The translations under genes were made by a program, and so were the position numbers. From Candidatus Puniceispirillum sp. (GTDB taxonomy: Bacteria; Pseudomonadota; Alphaproteobacteria; Puniceispirillales; Puniceispirillaceae): a stretch of 7,754 nucleotides of DNA. The stretch spans positions 1 to 7,754 of the forward strand of contig JADHOU010000070.1 in NCBI GenBank assembly GCA_016778825.1, read 5' to 3'. The notes under the pieces were generated by a model, which ran no database searches, was not told the DNA's origin, and saw only the letters and a program-made list of their open reading frames with translations. Below, piece by piece: positions 1 to 6,476 of the stretch; positions within the stretch are counted from its first letter, which is position 1, and each line of letters begins with the position of its first letter.

Positions 1-635
1 GTGGTATTGCTAGCCGTGTTGATGGGGTTCCCTTTGGAGTAGTGCTCAACAAGAGCGCCAAGAGGTTCTATGATGAGGGTGAAGACTTTTGGCCAAAGCG
101 CTATGCGATCTGGGGTCGTTTGGTGGCGAGTCAACCCGATCAGATTGCGTATGCAATTGTTGACTCTGAAGGGGTTGAGCGGTTTATGCCTTCGGTCTTT
201 GCTCCAATTGCTGATGATACAATTGAGGGGTTGGCAAGCAAGCTTAGCATCGATCCAGTGGCGGCGAAGAACACTGTTGATGCGTTTAATGCAGCCTGTC
301 CTGATGGCCCGATTGACCAAATGAGTCTTGATGGTAAGACGACAAAAGGTCTGACTCCCGAAAAATCCAACTGGTCAGCACCAATCAGCAAACCGCCCTT
401 TTTTGGCTACCCTTTGCGGCCTGGAATTACCTTTACCTATATGGGGGTTGCGGTAAATGATAGGGCGCAGGTTTTGATGAAAGATGGCAAACCAGCTGCA
501 AATCTATTTGCCGCTGGTGAAATTATGGCAGGCAATGTTCTTGGACAGGGTTATTTGGGAGGAATTGGCATGACAATTGGCGGTGTTTTTGGCCGTATTG
601 CAGGAGCGGAGGCAGCGCGTGTCCTTAACCGATAA
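1..635 (+). CDS. tcuA: TcuA-like FAD-dependent dehydrogenase, C-terminal part (5' end outside window)
   Basis: This frame is open from base 3 with no upstream stop, so it is the C-terminal 210 residues of a longer protein; Salmonella TcuA has about 467. The family belongs to the fumarate reductase/succinate dehydrogenase flavoprotein group. TcuA oxidises tricarballylate to cis-aconitate using FAD. Visible family features are a GITFTYMGV stretch and the C-terminal flavin-contacting segment AAGEIMAGN-LGQGYLGG (fragment residues about 170-187), followed by a glycine-rich helix, GMTIGGVFGRIAGAEAAR. The N-terminal Rossmann motif is off the window. The stop overlaps the next gene by 17 nt, so the two are translationally coupled and probably form one complex. 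Rhodobacter CobZ, a precorrin-3B oxygenating enzyme, is a fusion of homologous halves, so a role other than tricarballylate is possible. No cob gene is visible nearby. The family is secure; the substrate is inferred. Confidence 0.85.
   Translation, partial: GIASRVDGVPFGVVLNKSAKRFYDEGEDFWPKRYAIWGRLVASQPDQIAYAIVDSEGVERFMPSVFAPIADDTIEGLASKLSIDPVAAKNTVDAFNAACPDGPIDQMSLDGKTTKGLTPEKSNWSAPISKPPFFGYPLRPGITFTYMGVAVNDRAQVLMKDGKPAANLFAAGEIMAGNVLGQGYLGGIGMTIGGVFGRIAGAEAARVLNR
608..612 (+). promoter_or_regulatory. Ribosome binding site of tcuB
   Basis: A perfect GGAGG lies 6 nt upstream of the GTG at 619, inside the 3' end of tcuA. It selects GTG 619 over the in-frame TTG at 577, which would add 14 residues unlike the family N-terminus and has no such site. 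Confidence 0.75.
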
Positions 636-1776
636 TATCGAAGCTGACGGGTTTGATCTCAAATCGTTTCTCGACCCAGAAGCGGCTGGTGAAGTCATTC
701 GGGTGATGCAAATTTGCAATGCTTGTCGCTATTGCGAGGGGTTTTGCGCGGTGTTTCCGGCCGTGACCCGCCGCCGGCAATTTGACGAGGGCGATGTTGG
801 TTATCTTGCCAACCTATGTCACAATTGTGGGGCTTGCTATCATGCGTGCCAATATGCGCCGCCGCATGAATTTGGCGTGAATGTGCCGCAAGCGCTTGCC
901 GCTGCGCGTAATGACAGCTATGCGGCCTATGCTTGGCCAGCGCCTTTGGCGGGTCTGTTCAGACGCAATGGCCTGTTTGTCACGCTTGGCGTGTCTGTTG
1001 GTTTGGCGCTAACGGTTGGGCTGATGCTGGCGATGATTGCGCCACAGCTTTTCTGGGGTGTTCATTTGGGTGAGGGCGCTTTTTATCGAATCATGCCGCA
1101 TACGATGATGGCCGCGGTGCCCTTGGCAATTTCGGCATTTGTTGTGGTTTCATTTGTTATGGGGTGGCGGCGTTACTGGCGTCATACAGGGGCTAAATGG
1201 AGCGGGTTTCCCGATCTTGTGGATGCGGTCAAAGCCGCAGCAACGCTTCGCCATCTTGGCGGCGATACGTCAAGCGGGGTTTTGTCTGGACCGGGTTGTC
1301 CGACAGGCGATGACGGATCAAGCAATGCGCGGCGTATCTATCATCAATTGACGATGTATGGATTTTTGCTGTGTTTTGCCGCAACGTCGGTTGGCACGAT
1401 TTATCATTATGGCTTTGGCCGTGAGGCACCATATGGCTATTTTGAACTACCAGTGGTTTTGGGCACAGTTGGTGGGATCATCTTATGTATTGGAACTGCT
1501 GGGCTGTTTGTTGAAAAGCGGCGCTTGCATCCGTCGGTTCGCCATGATGAAGGGCTCGGCATGGATTACGCATTTATCGTGTCACTGTTTTTTGTCAGCT
1601 TTACCGGCCTGTTATTGCTGGCGGTGCGCGAGACCAGCTTTATGGGTGTGACGCTTGCTATTCATCTTGGTGTTGTCTACGGCTTTTTCCTGATTTTGCC
1701 CTTTTCAAAATTTGTTCATGGGCTGTATCGCTTTGCCGCATTGATTGCCAGTGCTGGTGAGGCACGCCGCAGCTAG
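619..1776 (+). CDS. tcuB: TcuB-like iron-sulfur membrane electron-transfer protein
   Basis: The protein has 385 residues from the GTG start, close to Salmonella TcuB (about 379). TcuB reoxidises the reduced flavin of TcuA and passes electrons to the membrane quinone pool. Two four-cysteine motifs, each Cys-x2-Cys-x2-Cys-x3-Cys, lie at residues 33-43 (CNACRYCEGFC) and 67-77 (CHNCGACYHAC). They fit two 4Fe-4S clusters. About six hydrophobic helices follow, near residues 118-140, 163-185, 244-264, 278-298, 317-336 and 343-362. Histidines in or near the helices (for example IYHYGFG and AIHLG) could be haem ligands, as the homologous half of CobZ is reported to carry haem; that is inference. The gene overlaps tcuA by 17 nt and ends 6 nt before the stop of the convergent IclR gene, with no convincing terminator between. 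No tricarballylate transporter (TcuC) or LysR regulator (TcuR) is in the window. Confidence 0.88.
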   Translation: MSLTDNIEADGFDLKSFLDPEAAGEVIRVMQICNACRYCEGFCAVFPAVTRRRQFDEGDVGYLANLCHNCGACYHACQYAPPHEFGVNVPQALAAARNDSYAAYAWPAPLAGLFRRNGLFVTLGVSVGLALTVGLMLAMIAPQLFWGVHLGEGAFYRIMPHTMMAAVPLAISAFVVVSFVMGWRRYWRHTGAKWSGFPDLVDAVKAAATLRHLGGDTSSGVLSGPGCPTGDDGSSNARRIYHQLTMYGFLLCFAATSVGTIYHYGFGREAPYGYFELPVVLGTVGGIILCIGTAGLFVEKRRLHPSVRHDEGLGMDYAFIVSLFFVSFTGLLLLAVRETSFMGVTLAIHLGVVYGFFLILPFSKFVHGLYRFAALIASAGEARRS

Positions 1777-1782
1777 CCACCA

Positions 1783-2532
1783 TCAATAGCCAAATGTTTG
1801 CGAGATAACCTTGGCCGATTCAATCAAAAGGCTGCGCCGTGCCATTGCATCATCAAGACCGAACCGCTGTTTTGGACCATGCATGGCAAGCGCCGCCACA
1901 TAACGACGTTGCGAATCCAGAACCGGTACGGCGATGGCGATCATGCCCTCGTGAAATTCTTCCATATCCAGCGCGTAGCCATTTTTTCTGACTCGCTGTA
2001 ATTCGTCTTCAAGCGTGTCAATGCTTGTATGGGTGCAATCGGTATAGGCGTGCAAATCCAAACTTGCCAAAAGGATGCGCCGCTTTGCCGCCGAAAGATT
2101 GGCAAGATAGGTTTTGCCGCTTGCCGTACAATGAAACGGCACATGCGTTCCCACGGGAAGCAAAATCCGAAAGGGCCAATTGGTTTCGACGCGGTCGGCA
2201 TAGATCATGCCTTTGATTTCAGGCCTAACAAAATTGACCGTTTCGCCTGTTTCGCGAGCGATAGCCTGCAAAATTTGATGGCGCGTGGTTTGGCCAGCGG
2301 CATGTTGGGTCAATCCCGCCGCAAGCCTGAGAAGACGCTTTGTCGGATGCAGGCGGCGTGCCTGTTTCACTAGATAGCCCTCGGCAATCAAGGTTTGACA
2401 TAATCGGTGCAGGCTTTGTTTTGGCCAATCAAGCTGTTCATTGATTTCGGTTGGGGTCAGCGGCCGACCCGCATCGGCTATCACTTCAAAAATTCGTAAG
2501 ATTCGCAGATTTGGTGCTGTTGGGTCGGTCAT
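1783..2532 (-). CDS. IclR-family transcriptional regulator
   Basis: This 249-residue protein has the normal length and layout of an IclR regulator. A winged helix-turn-helix sits at about residues 8-70; PLTPTEINEQL is the first helix region and PKQSLHRLCQTLIAEGYL the recognition helix and wing. The effector-binding domain spans about 75-249 and carries the family-typical CTASGK (135-140) and D-x-EEFHEGMIAIAVPV (189-204). Such proteins bind palindromic operators and answer to small carbon metabolites. I chose the ATG at 2532, giving MTDPTAPNL, because a short GAG-type ribosome site lies 5 nt upstream and the helix-turn-helix then starts where expected. An ATG at 2544 is also possible. Extension to 2658 would add a basic, low-complexity tail unlike the family. 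The gene is divergent from the GMC gene across 169 nt holding two palindromes, so it probably controls that gene and itself. Its effector is unknown. Confidence 0.9.
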   Translation of the reverse strand: MTDPTAPNLRILRIFEVIADAGRPLTPTEINEQLDWPKQSLHRLCQTLIAEGYLVKQARRLHPTKRLLRLAAGLTQHAAGQTTRHQILQAIARETGETVNFVRPEIKGMIYADRVETNWPFRILLPVGTHVPFHCTASGKTYLANLSAAKRRILLASLDLHAYTDCTHTSIDTLEDELQRVRKNGYALDMEEFHEGMIAIAVPVLDSQRRYVAALAMHGPKQRFGLDDAMARRSLLIESAKVISQTFGY

Positions 2533-2620
2533 TATTGCTCTCATTTGCGGCTTTATTCGGCACAGAAAATAACGCCAGAAAGTAAATTTCACTTGAATAA
2601 GGCGTGGTTTCGTGCATTTC

Positions 2621-2640
2621 TTTTTGTTAAGTAACATAAA
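2621..2640. promoter_or_regulatory. Imperfect palindrome, candidate regulator operator
   Basis: The core TGTTA-AG-TAACA (2625-2636) is a perfect inverted repeat with 5-bp arms and a 2-nt centre. Beyond one mismatch on each side, the symmetry continues as TTT/AAA. It lies in the divergent iclR-GMC region and overlaps the candidate -35 element of the GMC promoter. Assigning it to the IclR protein is inference from position and symmetry. Confidence 0.45.
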
Positions 2641-2652
2641 AGAGACTAAAAG
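2624..2652 (+). promoter_or_regulatory. Candidate sigma-70-type promoter of the GMC gene
   Basis: TTGTTA (2624-2629) and TAAAAG (2647-2652) are separated by 17 nt, and each matches the consensus hexamer at 4 of 6 bases. Transcription would begin near 2659, just before the second palindrome. The region is AT-rich, so chance matches are likely and this call is weak. Confidence 0.35.
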
Positions 2653-2660
2653 TATCAAAA

Positions 2661-2676
2661 AATAAATGAATTTATT
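2661..2676. promoter_or_regulatory. Perfect palindrome, candidate operator downstream of the GMC promoter
   Basis: AATAAAT-GA-ATTTATT is a perfect inverted repeat with 7-bp arms and a 2-nt centre, ending 25 nt before the GMC start codon. Its size and place suit a repressor site at or just after the transcription start. It is all A/T except one G in the centre, so chance occurrence in this AT-rich spacer cannot be excluded. Confidence 0.4.
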
Positions 2677-2690
2677 ACATATGTTTATTT

Positions 2691-2697
2691 AAGGGGG
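2691..2697 (+). promoter_or_regulatory. Ribosome binding site of the GMC gene
   Basis: AAGGGGG lies 4 nt before the TTG at 2702, at short but usable spacing. No ATG or GTG start is available: the nearest in-frame upstream ATG (2681) meets a stop three codons later. This site therefore supports the TTG start. Confidence 0.6.
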
Positions 2698-2701
2698 CGG
2701 T

Positions 2702-4294
2702 TTGGAGTTTGATTACGTCATCATTGGCGCTGGGTCAGCGGGCTGTGTGATTGCGAATCGCTTGTCCACCAATCCATCTGTTTCGGTTGCTTTGATCGAG
2801 GCCGGGGGTGAGGATCGCTATCCGTGGATTCATATCCCTGTTGGTTACTTCAAAACCATGGGCAATCCGAAAACCGATTGGTGCTATCGCACCCAGCCTG
2901 ATCCGGGGCTGAATGGGCGTTCGATAAACTGGCCGCGTGGCAAGGTGCTTGGCGGCAGCAGCTCAATCAATGGTCTTTTATATGTTCGTGGACAGCCGCA
3001 TGATTTCGATCATTGGCGGCAGCTTGGCAATGCTGGCTGGAGCTGGGAAGATGTTCTGCCGTTATTCCGTCGTGCCGAAAATTGGGAAGGCACCCAATCG
3101 CCTGAACGCGGCGTTGGCGGCCCGTTGAATGTGTCTGAAAACAAGGTTGATCGAGACATCATCGACGCATGGGTTGATGCAGCGGCACAAGCGGGCTATC
3201 GCCGCACCGATGATTATAATCGTGAAGATCAAGAAGGGGTTGGCTTTTTTCAGATGACGATGAAAAACGGCATGCGCTGTAGCGCGGCCGCTGCCTATCT
3301 AAAGCCCATCCGATCGCGCAAGAATCTGCATATTATTACGCATGCCCATACCGACAAGATTGAATTTGACGGGAAGCGTGCCACCGCAGTGTTGGCGCGG
3401 GTTCGCGGCAAAAGCCAACGAATAAAAGCTGGTCGCGAGATTATTCTGTCTGCTGGCTCGATCGGGTCGCCACAACTTCTGATGCTATCGGGTATTGGTG
3501 ATCAAAATGATCTTGGCAAACATGGAATAACAGCAACCCATCACTTGCCCGGTGTTGGTCAAAATTTGCAAGACCATTTGCAAGCGCGCCCTGTTTTCAA
3601 ATGTAACGCCAGTACGATTAACACGGAAACTAAAAACCCTCTTCAACTAATGTCAATCGCGCTTCAGTATGCTTTTAAAAGGACAGGCCCAATGGCTATG
3701 GCGGCCAGTCTTGGCACGGCCTTTTTAAAAACACGTGAAAGTTTAGAGACACCTGATATCCAGTTTCATCTGCAGCCCTTTAGCGCCGACCGCGTTGCCG
3801 AAGGAAGTCATAAATTTTCAGCTTTTACTGCATCAGTTTTGCAATTAAGGCCAGAAAGCGTGGGCCATCTTGAGCTTGTCTCGGCTGATGCTGCAGATTA
3901 CCCAGCAATTTATCCTAACTATCTTGCTACCAAAACTGACTGTGACACGATTGTTGCCGGTATTAAGATTGCCCGTGAGATTTGTCGAACTGAACCCGTG
4001 AAATCGATGATAACTGAAGAATATGCCCCTGGAGCCTCTGTGGCTGATGACGATGATGAGTCCATTTTGGAATGGGCGCGAAATACTGCAACAACAATAT
4101 ATCATCCTACTGGCACTTGCAAAATGGGTCAGGATAAAATGGCAGTTGTTGATGAAAGGCTGCGGGTTTATGGTGTTCAAAATCTGCGTGTTGCCGATGC
4201 TTCGATCATGCCGAGCATTACGTCAGGTAATACCAATGCGCCAACGATCATGATTGGTGAGAAACTATCTGATTTAATATTGGAGGCCGACTAA
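2702..4294 (+). CDS. GMC-family FAD-dependent alcohol dehydrogenase/oxidase (choline dehydrogenase-like)
   Basis: This 530-residue flavoprotein has the usual length for bacterial GMC oxidoreductases. The FAD-binding Rossmann fold opens at once with FDYVIIGAGSAG (residues 3-14), which confirms the TTG start. GMC signature 1 spans about 79-103 (RGKVLGGSSSING then LYVRGQPHDFD). Signature 2 spans 252-266 (GSIGSPQLLMLSGIG). The catalytic pair is probably His468 in YHPTGTCKMG and Asn510 in SGNTNAP, the His/Asn type seen in choline oxidase and dehydrogenase. The family oxidises primary or secondary alcohols, with oxygen or a membrane quinone as acceptor. There is no signal peptide, so it is cytoplasmic or loosely membrane-bound. 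It is divergent from the IclR gene and lies 138 nt before hpsN, and it ends in tandem stops (TAATAA). The second half is clearly richer in A+T than the first. The substrate is unknown; choline is not supported by context, since no betB or transporter is nearby. Confidence 0.9.
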   Translation: MEFDYVIIGAGSAGCVIANRLSTNPSVSVALIEAGGEDRYPWIHIPVGYFKTMGNPKTDWCYRTQPDPGLNGRSINWPRGKVLGGSSSINGLLYVRGQPHDFDHWRQLGNAGWSWEDVLPLFRRAENWEGTQSPERGVGGPLNVSENKVDRDIIDAWVDAAAQAGYRRTDDYNREDQEGVGFFQMTMKNGMRCSAAAAYLKPIRSRKNLHIITHAHTDKIEFDGKRATAVLARVRGKSQRIKAGREIILSAGSIGSPQLLMLSGIGDQNDLGKHGITATHHLPGVGQNLQDHLQARPVFKCNASTINTETKNPLQLMSIALQYAFKRTGPMAMAASLGTAFLKTRESLETPDIQFHLQPFSADRVAEGSHKFSAFTASVLQLRPESVGHLELVSADAADYPAIYPNYLATKTDCDTIVAGIKIAREICRTEPVKSMITEEYAPGASVADDDDESILEWARNTATTIYHPTGTCKMGQDKMAVVDERLRVYGVQNLRVADASIMPSITSGNTNAPTIMIGEKLSDLILEAD

Positions 4295-4332
4295 TAAGTA
4301 ATGCTGGTATCAATATTTCATAATATGACCTC

Positions 4333-4361
4333 GACGGGGTAACCAATAGTTCACCGGCGTC
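4333..4361. repeat. Imperfect inverted repeat between the GMC gene and hpsN
   Basis: The arms GACG, GGT and AAC pair with GTT, ACC and CGTC around a CAATA loop. There is a 1x2 internal mismatch and one bulged C, giving 10 base pairs in 29 nt. No strong T-run follows, so a rho-independent terminator is doubtful. An operator or leader structure for hpsN is possible. The rest of the 138-nt spacer (4295-4432) is AT-rich, and I see no convincing promoter in it. Confidence 0.3.
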
Positions 4362-4422
4362 AACTTGTCTTTATTGATTTCGCAAATGACTTTGTGGCCT
4401 TAAATGTATTCAAACGATTAAC

Positions 4423-4426
4423 AGGA
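4423..4426 (+). promoter_or_regulatory. Ribosome binding site deciding the hpsN start
   Basis: AGGA lies 6 nt before the ATG at 4433. The in-frame GTG at 4394 would add 13 residues not expected in the family and has no comparable site upstream, so ATG 4433 is preferred. Confidence 0.7.
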
Positions 4427-4432
4427 ATTAAA

Positions 4433-5725
4433 ATGGCAGTTAAATATTTAAAAAAGGCAGAAAAAACGCCACAAACTGGAAGTGACGAAACGCGTAATAT
4501 CGTCGCAGATATGCTAGCAAAAATCGAAGCAGGCGGTGAAACAGTGGCGCTTGCTTATGGTCGTGATCTTGACGGCTATGCTGGTGATGCAATTGTCAGT
4601 GACGAGGTGATTGCTGCTGCCGCGGCAACAGTCTCGCCGCAATTAAAGGACGATATCCAATTCGCCTATGACCGTGTTACCAGATTCGCCAAGGCGCAGT
4701 TGGCCTCAGTCAATGAATTTGAAACCGAGCTGTCACCTGGATTATGGGCAGGACAGAAATTGATCCCGATCGAAACAGCGGGGTGTTATGTCCCCGGTGG
4801 GCGTTATGCGCATGTTGCATCAGCGATCATGTCAATTGCAACAGCAAAGGTGGCTGGCGTCGAACATGTGGTAGCTTGTACTGCGCCACACGGTAATGAA
4901 GGCCCAAATCCAGCGATTATCTATGCGATGAATTTATGCGGTGCCGATACGATCTTGTCACTTGGCGGTGTTCAGGGCATTGCGTCGATGGCCTATGGTC
5001 TATTTACCGGCAGACCTGCTCGCTTGCTGGTTGGGCCGGGCAATCGGTTTGTTGCCGAGGCCAAGCGCATGCTTTATGGCCGTGTAGGCATTGATATGTT
5101 TGCAGGCCCAACTGAAATTGCCGTGATTGCCGACGAAACCGCCGATGCGGCAGTCGTAGCTGAGGATCTGGTGAGTCAAGCCGAACATGGTCCCGACTCA
5201 CCAGCATGGCTGATCACAACGTCCCGCCAGCTTGCCGATGATGTGATGGCGCAGATGGATCGTCACATCAATGCCTTGCCTGAAATTGCCCGCAATGCCG
5301 CAACTGTTGCATGGCGCGATTATGGCGAGGTGATTTTATGCGATAGTGATGAGGAAGCGGCCCAGGTGTCAGATGAATATGCGGCTGAACATCTGGAAAT
5401 TCATACCAATAAGGATGAATGGTACACAGCGCGTCTGAAAAATTACGGTTCATTATTCATTGGTGAAGAAACCACCGTGACTTATGGTGATAAATGCTCA
5501 GGCACAAACCATATTCTGCCAACCAAAGGCGCGGCGCATTATACCGGTGGTCTGTCGGTGCATAAATTCCTGAAAATCGTAACAACGCAGCGCATGACAA
5601 AAGAAGCCAATCGCGAGGTTGGACAGGCAGCGGCACGAATTTCACGGCTTGAGGGAATGGAAGGCCATGCGCGCGCAGCCGATGTAAGATTGCGGAAATA
5701 TTTCCCTGGAGAAAATCTTGGTTGA
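4433..5725 (+). CDS. hpsN: Sulfopropanediol 3-dehydrogenase, HpsN (histidinol dehydrogenase family)
   Basis: This 430-residue enzyme is homologous to HisD. HpsN oxidises the C3 hydroxyl of (R)-2,3-dihydroxypropane-1-sulfonate twice with NAD to give (R)-sulfolactate, as HisD takes histidinol to histidine. The family signature runs from IDMFAGPTEIAVIADE to VSQAEHG. Zinc ligands by alignment with E. coli HisD are Gln249, His252, Asp353 (in YGDKCSGTNHILPT) and His412. The catalytic Glu319-His320 pair sits in EYAAEHLE, so the active-site machinery is intact. The choice of HpsN over HisD rests on GCYVPGGRYAH, where true HisD usually has a GLYVPGG-x-A segment, and on context: an SDR and a zinc MDR follow directly, and there are no his genes. 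The gene overlaps hpsO by 8 nt. The first 25 or so codons are AT-rich, unlike the rest of the gene. The histidinol-dehydrogenase fold is certain; the sulfonate substrate is inferred. Confidence 0.85.
   Translation: MAVKYLKKAEKTPQTGSDETRNIVADMLAKIEAGGETVALAYGRDLDGYAGDAIVSDEVIAAAAATVSPQLKDDIQFAYDRVTRFAKAQLASVNEFETELSPGLWAGQKLIPIETAGCYVPGGRYAHVASAIMSIATAKVAGVEHVVACTAPHGNEGPNPAIIYAMNLCGADTILSLGGVQGIASMAYGLFTGRPARLLVGPGNRFVAEAKRMLYGRVGIDMFAGPTEIAVIADETADAAVVAEDLVSQAEHGPDSPAWLITTSRQLADDVMAQMDRHINALPEIARNAATVAWRDYGEVILCDSDEEAAQVSDEYAAEHLEIHTNKDEWYTARLKNYGSLFIGEETTVTYGDKCSGTNHILPTKGAAHYTGGLSVHKFLKIVTTQRMTKEANREVGQAAARISRLEGMEGHARAADVRLRKYFPGENLG
5708..5711 (+). promoter_or_regulatory. Ribosome binding site deciding the hpsO start
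   Basis: GGAG lies 6 nt before the TTG at 5718, inside the 3' end of hpsN. The in-frame ATG at 5733 has only a poorly placed GTGG upstream. TTG 5718 is therefore preferred, though ATG 5733 (247 residues) would also keep the whole fold. Confidence 0.55.
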
Positions 5726-6476
5726 TGTGGGCATGAACCTGTTTGATGTTGCTGGCAAAACCGCATTGATCACTGGCGGTGGCAGCGGTCTTGGCCAATT
5801 CATGGCAAAAGCATTAGCCGAAGCTGGGGTGCGGGTCTATCTTGTCGGCCGCCGTGAAGACCGGTTATCGGCCAGTCTTGGCGACCATGACGGTGCCATA
5901 TTTGCGCTTGATCTGGTTGAACGTGGTGCGGCTGCTCATCTGTTCGATATGGTCTCGACAATGGATCAGCAACCCGACATCATCGTCAATGCCGCAGGGA
6001 TAAATCCGCGGCGTCATGCTGATGAGATTTCTGAATCTGATTGGCATTATTCAATAGATCTGAATTTGAATGTGCCATTTTTGGTTAGCCAGAAATTTGT
6101 GCCTCATATGAAGCAGAATGGATGGGGGCGCATCATCAATATTGCCTCGCTTCAATCAACACGCGCTTTTGAAAATGGCATTTCATATGGTGCGGCCAAA
6201 GGCGGTGTCCTACAGCTAACCCGCGCCATGGCCGAAGCATGGTCGCGATATGGCATTACCGCCAATGCGCTTGCGCCTGGATTTTTTCCAACCGAATTAA
6301 CCGCACCGTTATTTGCTGATCAGGCTGCGGCGCAAAGGCTAGCAGTGGCAACGGCGATTGGTCGCAATGGCACGCTTGAGGATATGCGCGGGCCATTGCT
6401 GTTTTTGGCATCGGATGCCAGCGGCTATGTCACCGGCCAGTCGATTGCCGTCGATGGGGGATTTACAGCGAAATGA
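5718..6476 (+). CDS. hpsO: Short-chain dehydrogenase, probable DHPS 2-dehydrogenase HpsO
   Basis: This 252-residue classical SDR has every expected motif: the cofactor loop TGGGSGLG (19-26), NAAG (91-94), and the catalytic Ser144, Tyr157 and Lys161 (YGAAK). It ends with the usual SGYVTGQSIAVDGGF C-terminus. After the second strand it has Gly44-Arg45-Arg46 and not an acidic residue, so NADP or mixed cofactor use is possible. In DHPS catabolism, HpsO oxidises the C2 hydroxyl of one DHPS enantiomer to the ketone. HpsP reduces that ketone to the other enantiomer, so the pair acts as a racemase feeding HpsN. The start overlaps the end of hpsN by 8 nt, and the stop overlaps the hpsP start as ATGA, so the three are translationally coupled. 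SDRs are too numerous to assign by sequence alone (gluconate 5-dehydrogenase-like and 3-oxoacyl reductase-like members look similar). The HpsO call rests on its place between hpsN and an MDR. Confidence 0.75.
   Translation: MVDVGMNLFDVAGKTALITGGGSGLGQFMAKALAEAGVRVYLVGRREDRLSASLGDHDGAIFALDLVERGAAAHLFDMVSTMDQQPDIIVNAAGINPRRHADEISESDWHYSIDLNLNVPFLVSQKFVPHMKQNGWGRIINIASLQSTRAFENGISYGAAKGGVLQLTRAMAEAWSRYGITANALAPGFFPTELTAPLFADQAAAQRLAVATAIGRNGTLEDMRGPLLFLASDASGYVTGQSIAVDGGFTAK
6456..6461 (+). promoter_or_regulatory. Ribosome binding site of hpsP within hpsO
   Basis: GGGGGA lies 11 nt before the hpsP ATG, somewhat far. The ATGA stop/start overlap suggests that translation depends mainly on coupling to hpsO. 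Confidence 0.4.

Noticed and set aside
577..618. TTG 577 start for tcuB
   Set aside because: The GGAGG at 608-612 is ideally spaced for GTG 619, and the extra residues do not resemble TcuB N-termini.
1773..1794. Terminator between the convergent tcuB and IclR genes
   Set aside because: Only a 4-bp GCTA/TAGC stem is seen, too weak to call, and the stops are 6 nt apart.
2533..2658. Longer N-terminus for the IclR protein up to 2658
   Set aside because: The extension would place coding sequence over the AT-rich divergent control region and adds a lysine-rich tail unlike IclR proteins.
3845..4180. A 111-codon minus-strand frame inside the GMC gene
   Set aside because: It is a shadow of the GMC coding frame in a low-GC stretch, with serine/isoleucine-rich sequence and no domain or ribosome site.
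4394..4432. Longer N-terminus for hpsN from GTG 4394
   Set aside because: There is no ribosome site before it and the extra 13 residues are not family-like, while ATG 4433 has AGGA at 6 nt.
4433..5725. Biosynthetic histidinol dehydrogenase (hisD)
   Set aside because: The fold and zinc residues fit, but the neighbours are an SDR and an MDR with overlapping ends, no his genes are present, and the GCYVPGGRYAH segment resembles the sulfonate clade more than biosynthetic HisD.
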